NCBI GenBank assembly: GCA_946548895.1
Contig: CAMNQF010000002.1
Span: 62,001 to 126,000, forward strand
DNA: 64,000 nt
Direction: 5' to 3'
Source of the DNA: an uncultured bacterium
Lineage (GTDB): Bacteria > Bacillota > Clostridia > Oscillospirales > Oscillospiraceae
The notes under the pieces were generated by a model. It ran no database searches and was not told the DNA's origin. It was given only the letters and a program-made list of their open reading frames with translations. A program made the position numbers and the translations under genes. This document shows, one piece after another, positions 34,721 to 41,487 of the stretch; positions within the stretch are counted from its first letter, which is position 1, and every line of letters begins with the position of its first letter.

Positions 34721-35596
34721 GTGGCCTCCACCGTTCTGGACGAGCTGCTGGACTGGGCGTACAGCCAGGCGGTGGGGTTTCTGGGGGCTTTTTTCGCCCT
34801 CATGGGCAACATGGGGGTGGAGCTGTTCGACCTGCCCTGGGTGCAGGCCGTGGTGCGGTTTTTTAACCAGCTGGGCTGGGCCCTGTTCGGGGTGAGCCTG
34901 GTGGTGGCCTGTTTCGAGTTCGGCATCGAATACTCCTCGGGCCGGGGGAATATCCGCCACACCGCCATCAACTGCCTCAAGGGTTTCCTGGCGGTGAGCC
35001 TGTTCTCCGCCGTCCCTGTCCGGCTGTACGCCCTGTCCGTGTCGCTCCAAGCCAGCTTTACCGCGGGCATCACCGGGCTGGGGGATATCGGGTCGCTGGG
35101 GCAGAACCTGATCACAAAACTCACCACCCCGGAAGGGCTCATCGCCTCCGGGGTGGATTTCATTTTCGGCGGGCCCGCCTTCAACCCTGTCATGATGCTG
35201 TTCTGCGTGATCCTCATGGCCTACGCCGTGCTGAAGGTGTTCTTCGCCAACCTGAAGCGGGGCGGGATCCTGCTCATCCAGATCGCGGTGGGGGCGCTGT
35301 ATATGTTCAGCGTACCCCGGGGCTACAGCGACGGCTTCACCCAGTGGTGCAAGCAGATCGTGGGCCTGTGCCTGACGGCGTTCCTCCAATCCACCATCCT
35401 GGTGGCGGGGCTGATGGTGTTCAGCGACCACGCCCTGCTGGGGCTGGGGCTGATGCTGTCCGCGGGCGAGGTGCCCCGAATCGCGGGGGCCTTCGGGCTG
35501 GACACCTCCACCAAGGCCAGCCTCACCTCCGCCGTCCACACCGCCCAGATGGCGGTGAGCACCACCAAGGTCATCGCCCAGGTGGTGGGCAAATGA
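34721..35596 (+). CDS. VirB6/TrbL-like conjugation channel protein
   Basis: At least 291 residues with six or more hydrophobic segments (e.g. LGWALFGVSLVVACFEFGIEY, MMLFCVILMAYAVLKVFF, ILLIQIAVGALYMFSV, STILVAGLMVF). This fits the polytopic inner-membrane VirB6-type protein of type IV secretion. The reading frame is open upstream to a stop at 34697, adding IWDF before the GTG at 34721, which looks like the real beginning of homologues. So the start may be ATT at 34709, or the native start was lost when the minus-strand cassette arrived. Confidence 0.78.
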   Translation: MASTVLDELLDWAYSQAVGFLGAFFALMGNMGVELFDLPWVQAVVRFFNQLGWALFGVSLVVACFEFGIEYSSGRGNIRHTAINCLKGFLAVSLFSAVPVRLYALSVSLQASFTAGITGLGDIGSLGQNLITKLTTPEGLIASGVDFIFGGPAFNPVMMLFCVILMAYAVLKVFFANLKRGGILLIQIAVGALYMFSVPRGYSDGFTQWCKQIVGLCLTAFLQSTILVAGLMVFSDHALLGLGLMLSAGEVPRIAGAFGLDTSTKASLTSAVHTAQMAVSTTKVIAQVVGK

Positions 35597-35609
35597 GTGG
35601 TCTACAAAT

Positions 35610-35723
35610 GGGGCCCCCGCGCGAGCCCAGCGAAGTGGGTCGCGTGGGGAGAGGAGGAGCAGCGGAGCGAGTGAATTCCTGTGCTTGCACAGGAATGAAC
35701 GATACGAAGCTTGCGACGACGAT
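35610..35723 (-). repeat. Two-hairpin interspersed repeat, copy 4 (inverted)
   Basis: On the + strand: GGGGCCCCCGC, hairpin (GCGAGCCC/GGGTCGC), GTGGGGAGAGGAGG, AGCAGCGGAGCGAGTGA, perfect hairpin (ATTCCTGTGC/GCACAGGAAT), then CGAAGCTTGCGACGACGA. It ends exactly at the start of the cytosine methyltransferase, likely displacing its ribosome-binding site. Confidence 0.75.
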
Positions 35724-36402
35724 GACCATGGGGAGTTTATTTGATGGGATCGGCGGCTTTCCGCTGGCGGCGGTGCGCAATGGAATCACTCCCGTCTGGG
35801 CCAGCGAGATCGAGGCGTTCCCTATCCGCGTGACCCAAAAACACTTCCCCGGCATGATCCATGTGGGGGATATCACCAAGTTGGACGGGGCCAAGCTGCC
35901 CCCGGTGGATATTATCTGCGGGGGCAGCCCGTGTCAGGATCTCAGCGTGGCGGGAACCCGTTCCGGTCTCGCGGGGGCCCGTTCCGGCCTGTTTATGGAA
36001 CAAATCCGCATTGTAAAGGAGATGAGAGCGGCAGATGTACTGCGAGGGAGAACAGCTCGTTTTACTCGACCCAGATTTATGGCGTGGGAGAACGTGCCGG
36101 GCGCGTTCAGCTCGGGCTCCCCGAAGGGGGAGGACTTCCGAATCGTCCTCGAGGAGATCTGTAAAATTAGTGGCTATCCCGTTCATGTCCCTCGACCTCA
36201 CCCCTGGCCATGGCAATTTGCTGGGCGAATCATACTGGGAGATTCTTTCTCCCTGGCTTGGAGGGTCTTGGACGCTCAACACTGGGGTCTCGCCCAGAGA
36301 AGGGCGCGCGTGTTCGTTATCGCAGATTTTGGAGGACTCACCGCCCCGAAAATATTATTTATCCCGGAAAGCCTGCCTGGGTATCCTGCGCCGGGCCCGT
36401 GA
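35722..36402 (+). CDS. DNA cytosine-5 methyltransferase, catalytic N-terminal part
   Basis: About 226 residues from ATG 35722 (alternatives 35728, 35695). Motif I GSLFDGIGGFPLAA, motif IV with catalytic Cys in CGGSPCQDLSVAG, motif VI WENVPGAFSS and motif VIII AQRRARVFVIADF are present, but the frame stops at 36402 before the target-recognition region and motifs IX-X. Those are encoded in another frame by the next, overlapping ORF. It transfers a methyl group to cytosine only if both parts cooperate, as in two-subunit M.AquI. No good ribosome-binding site is visible next to repeat copy 4. Confidence 0.78.
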   Translation: MTMGSLFDGIGGFPLAAVRNGITPVWASEIEAFPIRVTQKHFPGMIHVGDITKLDGAKLPPVDIICGGSPCQDLSVAGTRSGLAGARSGLFMEQIRIVKEMRAADVLRGRTARFTRPRFMAWENVPGAFSSGSPKGEDFRIVLEEICKISGYPVHVPRPHPWPWQFAGRIILGDSFSLAWRVLDAQHWGLAQRRARVFVIADFGGLTAPKILFIPESLPGYPAPGP

Positions 36403-37762
36403 GCGGGGCAAGCCCCTGCCACCCCAACTGGAGGCGGCGCTGAACGCGCAGGCAGGGCTGACCGTGTATGTCACGCCCATTCCGGGCGCCGGACAAGTGA
36501 CGGCCTTTGCGGCAAATCAGAGGGATGAAGTCCGGGATCTGCACGATGTGGCCGGGGCATTGAGCGCCCAGCCAGGGATGAAACAGCAAACCCTTGTGGC
36601 GGGCATTGTGAGCAAAGGGAACGGCGACTGCTTCCTGACCCCGGAGCGGCACACATCCCTCAGCGGGGGCGGCGGACAGGCGGGACAGGGCTATCCCTGC
36701 ATCCTGACCGCAGACTGCCTGAATCCCTGGGACACCCAGCAGACCCGCATCTTCACGCCGGAAAGCACCGCGCCCACCCTGGCGGGGGCCGATGGCTGCG
36801 GCGGGCGGAATCCCGGTGGGCTGGTGTTGGACGGAGATGCCGCAGGGTATGGGGCCTGCCTCACCCCCTGGGACACCCAGCAGGCCCGGATCACCGCGCC
36901 GGAGGGCGTATCCCCCACCATCAACAGCGGCGAGGCCAAACCGGGCGGGCTGGTCTTTGCCGCTGGTTTCTGCGCCGGGGCGGGGCCGTCTGCCGGGAGC
37001 ATAGGCTACCACGAGGAGCTGGCCCCCACTCTGAAAGCAGCCGCCAGCGGAAATATGATGCCGTCCGTGCTGTGCCTCAACGACCAGGGCGGGCAGATCA
37101 TGGAGTGTTCAGAAGATGTGGCAGGCACGCTCCGGGCCCAGGAACACGGGCATCAGCCTCTTGTGTTTGAAAATCATGGAATCGATGCGAGATATACAGG
37201 CCCCCACAAAGTTGCGCCCACCCTATCTGCCAGGGCGGGTACAGGCGGGAATAACCTCAGTCTTGTCATGCAGGAGGAGGAACCCGTGTTCTGCATCACC
37301 GGCAACGCCATCGACCGCCAGCCGGAAAACGGCGGGAACGGACTCGGCATACAGGAGGATGTCGCCTATACCCTGACCGCTACAGACCACCACGCCGTAT
37401 TTGCCCGCCAGCGGTGCGACAAGTTCCAAAAGGACGGCGTGGCCTCCACCCAAAGCGCCCACCAGCAGAAGGATGTGACCGACCTCATATACCAGGAAAC
37501 CGTCGGTGCGCTCACCGCTGGTGACAGCAAAGGGCCCAACTCCCAGTATGTTTCACAGGACAAATTGGTGGTGGAAACTCCGTTGCTTATAAGGCGTCTA
37601 ACACCAAGGGAGTGCGAACGTCTCCAGGGCTATCCTGACGATTGGACCAATCTGCCCGGTGCGGCGGACTCCCCCAGATACCGTGCGCTCGGCAACAGCG
37701 TGGCCATCCCGTGCGTGGAATACCTGATGCATGGGATGGCCCTGGTTTTAAGGGCCGGGTAG
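36185..37762 (+). CDS. DNA cytosine-5 methyltransferase, recognition/C-terminal part in overlapping frame
   Basis: Up to 525 residues from ATG 36185, in the +1 frame relative to the catalytic part. It starts with a known phage/element sequence type (SLSQILEDSPPRKYYLSRKACLGILRRARERGK split), then a long low-complexity recognition region with repeats (LNPWDTQQTRIF, LTPWDTQQARIT, VAPTLSARAGTGG), motif IX RRLTPRECERLQGYPDDW and motif X RYRALGNSVAIPCVEYL. For ~215 bases both frames encode plausible sequence. This could be a genuine split enzyme, a frameshifted gene, or a sequencing error. Confidence 0.72.
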   Translation: MSLDLTPGHGNLLGESYWEILSPWLGGSWTLNTGVSPREGRACSLSQILEDSPPRKYYLSRKACLGILRRARERGKPLPPQLEAALNAQAGLTVYVTPIPGAGQVTAFAANQRDEVRDLHDVAGALSAQPGMKQQTLVAGIVSKGNGDCFLTPERHTSLSGGGGQAGQGYPCILTADCLNPWDTQQTRIFTPESTAPTLAGADGCGGRNPGGLVLDGDAAGYGACLTPWDTQQARITAPEGVSPTINSGEAKPGGLVFAAGFCAGAGPSAGSIGYHEELAPTLKAAASGNMMPSVLCLNDQGGQIMECSEDVAGTLRAQEHGHQPLVFENHGIDARYTGPHKVAPTLSARAGTGGNNLSLVMQEEEPVFCITGNAIDRQPENGGNGLGIQEDVAYTLTATDHHAVFARQRCDKFQKDGVASTQSAHQQKDVTDLIYQETVGALTAGDSKGPNSQYVSQDKLVVETPLLIRRLTPRECERLQGYPDDWTNLPGAADSPRYRALGNSVAIPCVEYLMHGMALVLRAG

Positions 37763-37872
37763 TTGTTGATTTCGCTTCGTTTCAGCCGGTATCTTCGTTG
37801 GGTATGGTGAATAGCTATTCGGCCCGGTTGCCGGTATACTTGCGTTACAAAAACGGAGAGGAGGACGCCAAT

Positions 37873-38217
37873 ATGGCGGAAAATCAAAAAAATCTGTGTG
37901 CTATGATCCCGGCAGAACTGCACAGCCGGGTTCGGGCGGCACAGGAGCAGGCCGGGGTGACCCTGAGCGCGTACATCACCGAGCTGCTGACCAACTACTA
38001 CGAGGGAGTGAGTGAGAAAATGGAAAAAGGGATGCGCACCATGGCCTTTCAGATGCCGGAGGAGATGTTCGTGCGGCTGAAGAAACTGCTGGAGCGGGAG
38101 AGCGCCCGCACCGGCAAAAAGGTGAGCCAGAAGGAGTTCGTGCTGGGCCTGATCCAGCGGGCGCTGGACGAGGCGGAGCGGAAGGAGGCGGCCAGTCGTG
38201 GCGCTGACCTGGGATAA
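37873..38217 (+). CDS. Ribbon-helix-helix-like DNA-binding protein
   Basis: A 114-residue protein. ATG at 37873 after GGAGAGGAGG. Two RHH-like halves: NLCAMIPAELHSRVRAAQEQAGVTLSAYITELL and TMAFQMPEEMFVRLKKLLERE with QKEFVLGLIQRALDEA. It is likely a small regulator or relaxosome-type protein. It overlaps the next gene by 20 bases. Confidence 0.62.
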   Translation: MAENQKNLCAMIPAELHSRVRAAQEQAGVTLSAYITELLTNYYEGVSEKMEKGMRTMAFQMPEEMFVRLKKLLERESARTGKKVSQKEFVLGLIQRALDEAERKEAASRGADLG

Positions 38218-38491
38218 CAGCAGCCGGAAGGATCAGTCCGGCAAAGTGGTCAGCGAGAGCTACCGGGCGCGGCTCCCCCACTGGGGCGAGGCCAGCGTAC
38301 ACCCCCACATCCACCACCCCGGCGAGATGTTCCTGGACTGCCCCGCATTGGGCATCGATATGCATCCCCTGGGGCGGGTCGAGCCACTGGACGCGCTGAA
38401 TCCCGCGGAGCGGGTGCTGCTGCGGACACTGAAGGAACACGCGGTGTGGTGCTTGGAAGCCATGATGTCCATCGGCGGCGCGGAGGGGTAA
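38198..38491 (+). CDS. Uncharacterised 97-residue element protein
   Basis: GTG start with GGAGG 8 bases upstream, inside the end of the previous gene. It has a Trp-, His- and Pro-rich beginning (LTWDNSSRKDQSGKVV, WGEASVHPHIHHPGEMF) and a helical end (ERVLLRTLKEHAVWCLEAMM). No family recognised. Translational coupling to the RHH-like gene is likely. Confidence 0.5.
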   Translation: MALTWDNSSRKDQSGKVVSESYRARLPHWGEASVHPHIHHPGEMFLDCPALGIDMHPLGRVEPLDALNPAERVLLRTLKEHAVWCLEAMMSIGGAEG

Positions 38492-38542
38492 CGGCTGAAC
38501 AGAAAACAAGCGGGATGGCCACAGTCCATAGGCTGCGGCCAT

Positions 38543-39079
38543 TCATCTTGCCTTCCGTTTTTTCTGATACAGGGTGGTGAACCGCGCCAGCGCCTGGTCA
38601 AAGGCCAGGAACGTCACGTTCCCCAGTACCAGCAGCGCCGCCGTCATAGCCGCTGAGTATTCGGCGAACTCCTCTACCACCGTCTCCAGGCGGAACAGGT
38701 GCAGGAGGAGGGTGTACATCGCAAGCATGGCGGCGCTGAACAGCCCGCACTTCACCAGCCAGCGCGCTGTCTTCGGGATGCAATCCAGCCGGGCCCGGAT
38801 GGCGGGATACCACCCCAGAAAAGCGTAGAGAAACGCGATTTCCTTGTCCGGGCACAGCAGCAGGCCCAGGATGGCCGCCGCTCCGTAGAGGAGCAGCGCG
38901 GTTCCCTGCCCGTACTCGCAGACCGCGGGGATCAGGCACACTATGGCCAGTACGGGGCAGGCGAAGGTGGCCAGCGGGATCATCCCGCCCAGGCACAGGA
39001 TCACCACGGACAGTGCTGCCATCATGCCGCACAGGGCAGCTTTGCGGCTTTGGCGGCGGGCCTGGTCATGCCGTTCCAT
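38543..39079 (-). CDS. Small polytopic membrane protein
   Basis: A 178-residue protein with about five or six hydrophobic helices (ALCGMMAALSVVILCLGGM, LLLYGAAAILGLLLC, LFSAAMLAMYTLLLHLF, TAALLVLGNVTFLAF) and a basic C-terminus (YQKKRKAR). It resembles the substrate-binding (S) subunits of ECF transporters or the DUF2232 type in general layout only. It lies in the minus direction, ending against the + strand genes, and starts just downstream of the Arc-like repressor gene, so both may be co-transcribed. Confidence 0.5.
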   Translation of the reverse strand: MERHDQARRQSRKAALCGMMAALSVVILCLGGMIPLATFACPVLAIVCLIPAVCEYGQGTALLLYGAAAILGLLLCPDKEIAFLYAFLGWYPAIRARLDCIPKTARWLVKCGLFSAAMLAMYTLLLHLFRLETVVEEFAEYSAAMTAALLVLGNVTFLAFDQALARFTTLYQKKRKAR

Positions 39080-39086
39080 GGGACAT

Positions 39087-39290
39087 TCAGCCTTTCCGGG
39101 GCGGTTTCACGTTCACGTCCGGGCTGACTGGCTCATTGATGGGGCCGTACTTTGCTTCATATTTTTCAATACATCCCCGGATCAGAACCAGGATCTGGCT
39201 GTTGGCGGAACGGCCTTCATAGCCCGCTACAACGTGCAGCTTGTTCAGCATCTCCTCATCGATTCGGATCGACAAACTCTTGACAGCCAT
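39087..39290 (-). CDS. Arc-like ribbon-helix-helix regulator
   Basis: A 67-residue protein. ATG at 39290 is 6-7 bases after GGAGG on the minus strand. The RHH pattern is clear: SLSIRIDEEMLNKLHVVAGYEGRSANSQILVLIRGCIEKYEAKYG, matching Arc/MetJ-type repressors with a beta strand then two helices. A 21-base perfect palindrome 14 bases upstream is its likely operator, overlapping the promoter of the divergent SLOG gene, so it may repress both. Confidence 0.8.
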   Translation of the reverse strand: MAVKSLSIRIDEEMLNKLHVVAGYEGRSANSQILVLIRGCIEKYEAKYGPINEPVSPDVNVKPPRKG

Positions 39291-39304
39291 AAAATAGCCT
39301 CCCA

Positions 39305-39349
39305 ATAAACATACTGTATGTTTATATTGCACCCATCATCTGCTATAAT
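39305..39349. promoter_or_regulatory. 21-base palindromic operator and overlapping promoter
   Basis: A perfect palindrome (arms of 10 bases, ATAAACATAC and GTATGTTTAT, centre T at 39315) occupies 39305-39325. A + strand promoter, TTTATA at 39321-39326, 17 bases, TATAAT at 39344-39349, overlaps its right edge. Odd-length palindromes of this size suit an RHH dimer of dimers, so binding here would block the SLOG/PrgI promoter. Confidence 0.7.
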
Positions 39350-39410
39350 GGCTATAGTGTGTCTAATATATATCTAAAATATATCTATTATGAGTGCAGG
39401 AGGAAAGGTT

Positions 39411-39791
39411 ATGCGAGTAGCTGTCATCGGCTCGAGAGGGCTTCATGTGGATCATCTGAAAGACTATCTCCCGGAGGGAGTCACTGAAATTGTGTCGGGC
39501 GGGGCGAAGGGGATCGATACCTGCGCCAAGGATTACGCCCTGCGGCACGAGTTGAAGCTGACCGAGTTTCTGCCGGAATACGAAAAATACGGCAGGGGCG
39601 CGCCCCTGCGGCGGAACATCACCATCATCGAGTACGCCGACCTTGTCCTGGCCTTCTGGGACGGAAAATCCAGAGGGACAAAGTATGTGATCGACAACTG
39701 CAAGAAACGAAATATCCCTGTGGCGGTGTACCGATCCGCCGCAGGATCGGAGGCGAATGAATTTCAATGTACATCTACCCCAATAACCTGA
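39411..39791 (+). CDS. SLOG-superfamily nucleotide-binding protein (YspA/DUF2493-like)
   Basis: A 126-residue protein. ATG at 39411 with GGAGG before it. Rossmann-like SLOG features: RVAVIGSRGLH at the N-terminus, VSGGAKGIDTCAKDYA (GGAxGID loop), RNITIIEYADLVLAFWDGKSRGT and a final strand IPVAVYR. SLOG proteins bind nucleotides and are linked to DNA processing (DprA) and nucleotide signalling. It lies at the head of the VirB3/VirB4 operon, overlapping the next gene by 25 bases. Confidence 0.75.
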   Translation: MRVAVIGSRGLHVDHLKDYLPEGVTEIVSGGAKGIDTCAKDYALRHELKLTEFLPEYEKYGRGAPLRRNITIIEYADLVLAFWDGKSRGTKYVIDNCKKRNIPVAVYRSAAGSEANEFQCTSTPIT

Positions 39792-40036
39792 AGGCGAAGC
39801 CCACCCTGTGGCTGTGGGCACTGCGGGACGTGGCGGTGATCGGCGTGGGCCTGGTTCTGTCCGTTTTGGCCCTGGTGGAACTGGGCCTGGTGCCGCCGCT
39901 CATCGCCACGGTGCTGTACGCCTTTCTCAGCATCCGGCTGGAGGATTCCAGCATTCTGGATTTTTTGCGCTATGCCATGTGCTTCCTGTTTTTGAAACAG
40001 CAGCATTTTGAATGGAGGATGCAGGCAGATGACTGA
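39767..40036 (+). CDS. PrgI/VirB3-like conjugation membrane protein
   Basis: An 89-residue protein: basic-aromatic N-terminus (YIYPNNLKAKPTLWLW), two adjacent transmembrane helices (ALRDVAVIGVGLVLSVLALVEL; LVPPLIATVLYAFLSI) and a cytoplasmic end (LEDSSILDFLRYAMCFLFLKQQHFEW). This is the form of VirB3/PrgI partners of VirB4. The VirB4 gene lies 1.4 kb downstream, separated by a repeat and an IS scrap. Confidence 0.75.
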   Translation: MYIYPNNLKAKPTLWLWALRDVAVIGVGLVLSVLALVELGLVPPLIATVLYAFLSIRLEDSSILDFLRYAMCFLFLKQQHFEWRMQADD

Positions 40037-40400
40037 TTTAGAACTGAAACAATGGCTGGCTGTCACCACGAACAGCAGGTATCAATGGACAGAGGATAAG
40101 GTCACCCGGCTCAATGGCCGGGGTGCGCTCTACTATTTCGGCGGAGAGGACGGGATCTATATCCGGATTCAGCCAGAGGGAGAGCTTTCCGTGGGCACTT
40201 ATGAAGGGGCATTCCCCCATATTGGGGAAGCGTGCTTCACCCGAAAAGCGGTGGTGGCCTGTGATGGCTTTGACCAAGCGTTTCAAAGGGCCATAGAGCT
40301 GGGCGGTCTACAGTTTTTGCAGGATATGTTCTCCAGCAAGCCCTATCAGCCGCTGTTTGAAAGTCCCGCATCTTCCGGCATGGAGATGCAAACGATGTAA
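40029..40400 (+). CDS. Uncharacterised element protein
   Basis: A 123-residue protein starting at ATG 40029, 8 bases inside the previous gene, with GGAGG upstream. The core (YYFGGEDGIYIRIQPEGELSVGTYEGAFPHIGEACF, QRAIELGGLQFLQDMF) looks like a small alpha/beta fold and is not recognised. It ends in ESPASSGMEMQTM, the shared tail, with no gene directly after it. Confidence 0.58.
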   Translation: MTDLELKQWLAVTTNSRYQWTEDKVTRLNGRGALYYFGGEDGIYIRIQPEGELSVGTYEGAFPHIGEACFTRKAVVACDGFDQAFQRAIELGGLQFLQDMFSSKPYQPLFESPASSGMEMQTM

Positions 40401-40409
40401 TTAGGAGGC

Positions 40410-40518
40410 CAACCTCGGTGTGGGGATATTCCCGTGCCCTCAGCACAACCTTGTTCATTGGCTGCAGGGCCATCATCATGCTTTTCCCTTTGGATACGTC
40501 GATTCCTACTGCGTTCAT
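40410..40518 (-). pseudogene. N-terminal remnant of an IS110-family transposase
   Basis: From ATG at 40518 (AGGAGG upstream on the minus strand) the first ~35 residues read MNAVGIDVSKGKSMMMALQP, the typical start of IS110 transposases with the first catalytic Asp. After HTE the frame loses similarity at about 40415, where the 40029 gene ends. Sequence before the ATG up to ~40600 may also belong to the insertion sequence. Only a relic. Confidence 0.65.
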
Positions 40519-40607
40519 AGCTTCCTCCTGTGTGATTGAATATGGCTCCCGCCCCTTTTTCCTCGCCGCTTGTTCAATCTCCTGGTTGACGCGAACGCAC
40601 CAGTACC

Positions 40608-40705
40608 GGGGCCCCCGCCGAAGCCCAGCGAAGCGGGTTCGGTGGGGAGAGGAGGGGTAACGGAATGAGCGAGCTTTCACCGTCAGGTGGAAGCGAGTGA
40701 TATGG
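40608..40705 (-). repeat. Two-hairpin interspersed repeat, copy 5 (inverted, degenerate end)
   Basis: GGGGCCCCCGC, hairpin (CGAAGCCC/GGGTTCGG), TGGGGAGAGGAGG, then AATGAGCGAGC and a small hairpin (TTTCACCGTC/CAGGTGGAA), with no clear AGCTTGCGACGACGA end. It directly abuts the IS110 remnant. Confidence 0.65.
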
Positions 40706-40914
40706 CGTTTACCCCGACGAGGTGGTTCTACCTGCGCAAATCGAATGCTGTGAACGAGAGAGACGGCTGACGGACTCCCAAACGGGCGTGTCAGCCCAAG
40801 GTGTCAAGTGTCAGGCCATTTACTCCCTCATTCTACAGCTTCAGCTTTGAGACGACAAAAGACACGGCTGGCTGCCGTGCCTTAAACCGTAACTATATTG
40901 TAGGAGGTGTCAAC

Positions 40915-41487
40915 TTGAACCGAAAACAGAAAAAAGAGCTGCGGGAGCGCCAGTCCACCCGCCAGCTCATGGGGATTACCCAGCTCACCGATCACGGCGT
41001 GAAAACCGCCAGAGGGGAGCTGGTTTTTTTTATGCTCAGACCGGACAACCTGTCCGTGCTGTCTCCCGAGGGGGTGCGGGGCCGGGTCACCGCCCTCACC
41101 AACCTGCTCCGGGCCACCCCCGCGGTGCGCTTCCTGGCCATGGACTCCCGGGAGTCCTTCCAGGCCAACCAGGACTTCTACCATCGGCGGCTGGAGGCGG
41201 AGCCCCTCCCCGCTGTCCGGGAGCTGCTGCGGCAGGACGCCGCCCACCTGGACGACATCCAGGCCACCACCGCCTCGGCCCGGGAGTTCGCATTGGTCTA
41301 CCCCGTGGACAAGGACAGCGCCGCCGATCCCCGGCAGACCGAGAAAAGTCTCCGGGATGGGGGCTTCCACGTTCGTCTGGCGGACGCCCAGGACATCAAG
41401 CGCATCCTGATGGTGTACTACCAGCGGGACATGGCTACGGAGTCCTTCCCCGATTTTGACGGAGAGGAGGCGGTGTGCCATGGCTAA
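40915..41487 (+). CDS. Conserved partner protein of VirB4
   Basis: A 190-residue protein. TTG at 40915 follows TAGGAGGTG by 5 bases; ORF sequence before it lacks support. It starts NRKQKKELRERQSTRQLMGITQLTDHGVKTARGELVFFML, then PDNLSVLSPEGVRGRVTALTNLL and MDSRESFQANQDFYHRRL. Such proteins precede VirB4 in Gram-positive elements and look like the VirB4 N-terminal domain (conjugal transfer ATPase N-lobe) encoded as a separate protein. It overlaps the ATPase gene by 8 bases. Confidence 0.65.
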   Translation: MNRKQKKELRERQSTRQLMGITQLTDHGVKTARGELVFFMLRPDNLSVLSPEGVRGRVTALTNLLRATPAVRFLAMDSRESFQANQDFYHRRLEAEPLPAVRELLRQDAAHLDDIQATTASAREFALVYPVDKDSAADPRQTEKSLRDGGFHVRLADAQDIKRILMVYYQRDMATESFPDFDGEEAVCHG

